The translations under genes were made by a program, and so were the position numbers. From Acidimicrobiia bacterium (GTDB taxonomy: Bacteria; Actinomycetota; Acidimicrobiia; Acidimicrobiales; SKKL01): DNA of 64,000 bases. Location: NCBI GenBank assembly GCA_041676705.1, contig JBAYRL010000005.1, positions 142,607-206,606 of the forward strand, given 5' to 3'. Under the pieces are notes generated by a model, which had not been told where the DNA came from, did no database searches, and was given only the letters and a program-made list of their open reading frames with translations. How positions within the stretch are numbered: position 1 is the first letter of the stretch; each line of letters begins with the position of its first letter. Positions 60,877 to 64,000 of the stretch are shown one piece after another.

Positions 60877-60962
60877 TGGTGGGCCGGGAAGGATTTGAAC
60901 CTTCGAAGGCTAACGCCAACGGGTTTACAGCCCGTTCCCTTTGGCCGCTCGGGCACCGACCC
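60877..60962 (-). tRNA. tRNA-Tyr (GTA)
   Basis: A class II tRNA on the minus strand: acceptor GGGTCGG with CCGGCCC, anticodon loop CTGTAAA (anticodon GTA) on the stem CGGG/CCCG, a long variable arm, and T-arm AAGGTTCAAATCCTT. Discriminator A and an encoded CCA (60877-60879) are present. Confidence 0.95.
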
Positions 60963-61037
60963 AATGGAGAATAGATATTAGCGGTGATTGATGCCCTAAG
61001 CACAATGCGTATGACTACAACATTGCCTGCTAGGCGC

Positions 61038-61043
61038 TAGTTT
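61038..61043 (+). promoter_or_regulatory. -10 box of leaderless yajQ promoter
   Basis: TAGTTT lies exactly 7 nt before the ATG at 61051. It fits TANNNT and supports that ATG over the TTG at 61042. Confidence 0.5.
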
Positions 61044-61050
61044 GGTAGCC

Positions 61051-61539
61051 ATGCCTTCGTTTGACGTGGTTTCAGAGGTAGATTTTCAAGAAGTTCGTAA
61101 CGCTCTCGATCAGGCCAGCCGCGAGGTAGCCACCCGTTACGACTTCAAAAACACCAACTCTTCGGTTGAGCTCGCCGATACGACCATTACTTTGCGTTCC
61201 TCTACCGACGATCGCCTGGCCGCTTTACGCCAAGTGCTGGAAGAGAAGTTTGTGAAGCGGAAGCTCTCGCTGAAAGCTCTTGATTGGGGCAAGGTAGAAG
61301 AAGCTGCGGGCGGAACGGCTCGGCAAGAAGTGAAGTTGGTGGCTGGCATCTCTTCCGACAAGGCACGCGAGCTGAACAAATTTATTAAAGCCGCAGGGGT
61401 TAAAGGCGTTCAGTCACAAACTCAAGGCGAGCAGTTACGAGTGATTTCCAAAAAACGAGACGATCTTCAAACCATCATGGCAGCGCTGAAGGAAAACGAT
61501 TTTGGTATTCCGCTGCAATTCAACAACTTCCGCGACTAG
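61051..61539 (+). CDS. yajQ: YajQ-family nucleotide-binding protein
   Basis: A 162-residue cytoplasmic protein of the YajQ/DUF520 family. PSFDVVSEVDFQEVRNALDQ, TRYDFKNTNSSVEL, KRKLSLKALDWGK and the C-terminal DFGIPLQFNNFRD are family signatures. Relatives bind c-di-GMP in Xanthomonas, and others bind nucleotides or nucleic acid. With the RsiG-like protein this is the second possible c-di-GMP effector in the window, but they are 44 kb apart. Confidence 0.94.
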   Translation: MPSFDVVSEVDFQEVRNALDQASREVATRYDFKNTNSSVELADTTITLRSSTDDRLAALRQVLEEKFVKRKLSLKALDWGKVEEAAGGTARQEVKLVAGISSDKARELNKFIKAAGVKGVQSQTQGEQLRVISKKRDDLQTIMAALKENDFGIPLQFNNFRD

Positions 61540-61576
61540 CAAAATCTGGTGGCCAGGTTCGCAGCATCACTTGGCG

Positions 61577-62065
61577 TTACAACATCTTTTGCAGTACCAC
61601 CATGTTGAGCCAGCGACCAAACTTTCTCGCCACCTCAATCTCAGTGCCGATCACTCGAAAGCCAAGTGCCGTGTGAAGGCCAAGTGAAGATTCGTGACCT
61701 GAAACCACACGGGCCATAACAGTGTGAAAACCGTGGCTGCGGGCCACTTCCAAGAGCTCAGTGAGCAAGGCCCGCCCAATACCACTGCCCTGGTAATTCC
61801 GGTCAATGTAGATCGAGTTCTCAACCGTGGTGGCATAGGCCGGACGATCACGATAGGGCGACAACGAAGCGAAGCCCACCACCGCCCCCGCCTCATTCTC
61901 GGCCACCAAAACTGCGCGGGCACCAGAGCGCTCGGTCAGCCACTGGCGCTGCGCTTCGGGGCTGCGTGGAACCAAGTCGGTGGTGACCGTGCTGTTGGCC
62001 ACTTCGTAGTTGTAAATTTCGCCAATGGCGTCGGCATCGGCGGTGGTGGCTAGACGAATGTGCAC
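61577..62065 (-). CDS. GNAT N-acetyltransferase, phosphinothricin-acetyltransferase-like
   Basis: A 162-residue GNAT enzyme of the Pat/YncA branch, which acetylates small amines such as phosphinothricin or methionine sulfoximine. IYNYEVANSTVTTD near the N-terminus, GFASLSPYRDRPAYATTVEN, the acetyl-CoA loop NYQGSGIGRALL and LGLHTALGFRVIG are typical. GTG start. The physiological substrate is unknown. Confidence 0.88.
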   Translation of the reverse strand: MHIRLATTADADAIGEIYNYEVANSTVTTDLVPRSPEAQRQWLTERSGARAVLVAENEAGAVVGFASLSPYRDRPAYATTVENSIYIDRNYQGSGIGRALLTELLEVARSHGFHTVMARVVSGHESSLGLHTALGFRVIGTEIEVARKFGRWLNMVVLQKML

Positions 62066-62071
62066 ACCACT

Positions 62072-62077
62072 ACATTA
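62072..62077 (-). promoter_or_regulatory. -10 box of leaderless GNAT promoter
   Basis: TAATGT on the minus strand lies 6 nt before the GTG at 62065, fitting TANNNT with a leaderless transcript. Confidence 0.45.
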
Positions 62078-62114
62078 TCGAGCGGCCCTGGTTGGTTGAT
62101 GATGATTGCCAAGT

Positions 62115-63434
62115 TCAAATAGCTAAAGGCGTGTTTGAAGCGTCGGTGGCGTCAATTAGCCGAAGCGTGCTTTTGGTCGATTCCACAATGGCCAAAGCCC
62201 CGGTTAAAGCTTCCACTCGTGCCCATTCGGCAACGTCACTATCCTCAGTAAGCAAGATGATCTGCTGGTCTTTCGACGTTTTCACTAGCAGTTCCAACAA
62301 CGCTGCTTTGATGGTCGGTTCAAAGTTTGAAAAAGGCTCGTCTAGCACTAACGGGAAGCTCTCTCCGCTCGAACCTAAACGGCGTGCGGCGGTAAATCGC
62401 ACCACTAGTTCTTCAGCCAAAGTAACCGAAACGTCGGTTTCATCGAGTTGAGGTGCCAAAACTTGATGTTGGCGCACGCGAGCGGCGTCGGTTACCTCTT
62501 GTCGATGTTCGATGGCCCAAGCCACAGGCACATCTCCCACCAACGATGTCCATTCGGCTGTGCTTTGTCGATGAAGCTCGGCCGAGGCCATCAAATCACG
62601 GCGAACCTGGTCCCCCGAAAGCATCGAGTTGACCCGATTCAGATGGAACCCCAGATATGAATCAGCACCGGCATCCTTCAACGCCTGATCCGCCGCCTTG
62701 CGTGCCGACTCGAGACGCCGCCACATCAGAATTGACCAAAGTGCAATCACAGGTGCCGGTGCAAGAACAGCAGCCGCCATGATCGGACCTAGCAAAAGTC
62801 CCAAGGGTATCGAGGCCAACGCACATAACAAGGCCAAAATAAAGGTGGCTTTGCGAACTTTTTCGTGTCCGGCCTGTGCACGTTCAAACTGTTCGTGGCG
62901 ACGCTCAACGTCCTCAATGGCGCTGATGTCCTCGGGAGCGCTACCCACCTCTTCGGCCATCTGTGCTAGTTCCGCTTCGCTTTCACGAACCCGGGCTGCA
63001 AGTGCCCACAGTTGGTTTTGGTCGACCGAAGCTAACGTTGCGATCAGCTCAGCTGAACGGGTGCTAGTTGAGAGGTCACTGGCATTGACCTTTAGCTGGC
63101 GTCGCGCTGTCGTTGGGTCCAAACCTTCGGCTCGAATCAGGTCGATCGCTCCGCTTGAATCGGCATAGTCCGAGCTGACATCGCTGCCCGCGTCGATATC
63201 GACCACCATGTGCTTGGCCCCATATGGTCTAAACACCGCCAAACGAGTGCCGTCGTCCTTGGCTAATTCAAGCGCCCCGCCCGAACGATTCGATGACAAG
63301 ACGCCTAGTAGCTCTGAAGTGAGGCCTTCGCGCTCAAGCGAGCCAACCCCAGTTACCACCGTCAGCCGGGGGTGAAAATCCAACGCGAAGGTTTGGTTCT
63401 CTCCTGCATCTACTACTAGGCGCTCGTACCTCAC
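62115..63434 (-). CDS. Membrane-anchored SMC/RecF-like protein with degenerate ATP site
   Basis: A 439-residue protein. The N-terminal strand-loop region VVTGVGSLEREGLTSELL sits where SMC/RecF-type ATPases have Walker A, but lacks the GKS/T lysine. Coiled-coil-like helices (about 125-190) flank a hydrophobic hairpin of two membrane helices (about 194-240), then another helical stretch. The C-terminal lobe has Walker B PLVLDEPFSNFEP, and the switch position reads LLTEDSDVAEW instead of the usual His. It looks like an ATPase-derived membrane protein, perhaps a pseudo-ATPase. Function unknown. GTG start. Confidence 0.65.
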   Translation of the reverse strand: MRYERLVVDAGENQTFALDFHPRLTVVTGVGSLEREGLTSELLGVLSSNRSGGALELAKDDGTRLAVFRPYGAKHMVVDIDAGSDVSSDYADSSGAIDLIRAEGLDPTTARRQLKVNASDLSTSTRSAELIATLASVDQNQLWALAARVRESEAELAQMAEEVGSAPEDISAIEDVERRHEQFERAQAGHEKVRKATFILALLCALASIPLGLLLGPIMAAAVLAPAPVIALWSILMWRRLESARKAADQALKDAGADSYLGFHLNRVNSMLSGDQVRRDLMASAELHRQSTAEWTSLVGDVPVAWAIEHRQEVTDAARVRQHQVLAPQLDETDVSVTLAEELVVRFTAARRLGSSGESFPLVLDEPFSNFEPTIKAALLELLVKTSKDQQIILLTEDSDVAEWARVEALTGALAIVESTKSTLRLIDATDASNTPLAI

Positions 63435-63593
63435 AATTGAGTCATCGGGCTTAGTCTCACCAGACTTTAGGTATTTCTCTGGGCCGAAGGACCTAAGGTG
63501 CCAAAAACCACCCGGTAATAATTGGGCACGGTCGCGATTCCGTGGCAGAATATCTCACCCGGTCCACATAAAGTGCGCAAGTGCTGTGGTCGT
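63435..63593. other. Intergenic region upstream of the tRNA-Thr/tRNA-Met/tuf group
   Basis: No reading frame is convincing here. A possible tRNA promoter is TTGGGC (63522-63527) with CAGAAT (63546-63551) at 18-nt spacing. It is weak and unsupported by other evidence. Confidence 0.25.
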
Positions 63594-63666
63594 GCCCCCT
63601 TAGCTCAGTCGGCAGAGCGTTTCCATGGTAAGGAAAAGGTCGACAGTTCGATTCTGTCAGGGGGCT
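63594..63666 (+). tRNA. tRNA-Thr (GGT)
   Basis: A cloverleaf with acceptor GCCCCCT and AGGGGGC, D-arm AGCTCAGTCGGCAGAGC, anticodon stem TTTCC/GGAAA enclosing ATGGTAA (anticodon GGT), and T-arm GACAGTTCGATTCTGTC. Discriminator T. The CCA is not encoded. Confidence 0.95.
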
Positions 63667-63708
63667 CTTGGCTTTAACGGGCGTCATGCGACGTTCGAGC
63701 GGGCCCCG

Positions 63709-63782
63709 GGCGGCGTAGCTCAGTTGGTAAGAGCGCTCGGCTCATAATCGAGAGGTCGCCGGTTCGAATCCGGCCGCCGCTA
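63709..63782 (+). tRNA. tRNA-Met (CAT), probably elongator
   Basis: A cloverleaf with acceptor GGCGGCG pairing with CGCCGCT (one G-U), anticodon stem CTCGG/TCGAG with loop CTCATAA (anticodon CAT), and T-arm GCCGGTTCGAATCCGGC. Discriminator A; CCA not encoded. The paired first base argues against initiator tRNA. A lysidine-modified Ile tRNA cannot be fully excluded from sequence alone. Confidence 0.9.
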
Positions 63783-63817
63783 CTGGTAGTTCCGGTTGTT
63801 TACAACCTAAACTAAAT

Positions 63818-63837
63818 TGCGCCGGTACCCCGGCGCA
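63818..63837. terminator. Hairpin between tRNA-Met and tuf
   Basis: TGCGCCGG (63818-63825) and CCGGCGCA (63830-63837) form a perfect 8-bp GC-rich stem with a 4-nt loop. It lacks a T tract. It may stop tRNA transcription, or act in the tuf leader. Confidence 0.45.
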
Positions 63838-63879
63838 TTCTCCGCGTTAACCCATCCAAGGATCCAAAGGCAAACACAG

Positions 63880-64000
63880 ATGTCTAAAGCTAAGTTTGAG
63901 CGTACTAAGCCGCATGTGAATATTGGGACTATGGGTCATATTGACCATGGGAAGACTACGTTGACGGCGGCTATTTCGACGGTGTTGGCTGAGGCTTTTC
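63880..64000 (+). CDS. tuf: Elongation factor Tu (3' end outside window)
   Basis: First 40 codons of EF-Tu, the GTPase that brings aminoacyl-tRNA to the ribosome. The N-terminus KFERTKPHVNIGTMGHIDHG followed by KTTLTAAI contains the P-loop GHIDHGKT. An AAAGG ribosome-binding site lies 9 nt upstream. Codon use (GGG, ACG, TTG, ATT) differs from most genes in the window. It follows tRNA-Thr and tRNA-Met, a known kind of neighbourhood for tuf. Confidence 0.95.
   Translation, partial: MSKAKFERTKPHVNIGTMGHIDHGKTTLTAAISTVLAEAF

Noticed and set aside
1..64000. CRISPR arrays, insertion sequences, prophage or integrase sites
   Set aside because: I saw no regularly spaced repeats, transposase or integrase motifs, and no tRNA-end duplications. 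The tRNA genes are intact.

Overview
The window looks like chromosomal DNA from an actinobacterium, most likely of class Acidimicrobiia. This is inferred from gene content and protein style, not from a search. The supporting features are an MshA-type mycothiol glycosyltransferase next to a YbjN protein, an RsiG-like c-di-GMP anti-sigma factor, a DUF3516 Ski2-like helicase, Rex, an acidimicrobial-style GPGWWQASNGRWYPP N-terminus, and many TANNNT -10 boxes placed 6-7 nt before start codons. Base composition is moderately GC-rich by eye. I see no mobile element, prophage, CRISPR array or rRNA operon. The region reads as ordinary core chromosome, and its unusual content is respiratory.

Positions 1-9.7 kb: the end of an M20 amidohydrolase, a septum-formation-like membrane protein, a NatAB-type ABC exporter, a divergent LeuC/aconitase-family protein, a large RND pump divergent from a MarR regulator, and an FMN reductase. 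Positions 9.7-25.1 kb: tRNA-Lys, a GerMN lipoprotein, a DUF3516 helicase divergent from meso-diaminopimelate dehydrogenase, a histidine phosphatase, a GNAT, a MoaD/CdsA-like pair, RsiG, MshA, YbjN, an MFS transporter, ProC, a DUF62 SAM-hydrolase-like protein with a 29-codon membrane microprotein, a second ABC exporter, and Rex.

Positions 25.1-58.2 kb form one energy-conservation supercluster. A divergent membrane-anchored cytochrome c faces an operon for a split cytochrome b complex (b6-like subunit with the heme-ci cysteine, subunit IV, Rieske, diheme c) that also encodes a 2x[4Fe-4S] ferredoxin and two unknown membrane proteins. This runs into a complete 14-gene complex I operon (nuoABCDEFGHIJKLMN). 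Immediately after it comes a second complex I operon with only 11 genes (ABCDHIJKLMN), lacking the NADH module EFG. A MidA/NDUFAF7-type methyltransferase follows. Near-consensus Rex operators lie before rex and the cytochrome operon, and a weaker one before the 11-gene nuo operon, so NADH/NAD+ state probably controls both. The NuoD of the 11-subunit enzyme keeps the arginine that NDUFAF7 methylates in mitochondria, while the 14-subunit NuoD has threonine there.

Positions 58.2-64 kb: acetyl-CoA synthetase, a HAD phosphatase with a possible leaderless upstream mini-ORF, tRNA-Tyr, YajQ, a GNAT, a membrane-anchored SMC-like protein with a destroyed Walker A motif, tRNA-Thr, tRNA-Met and the start of tuf.
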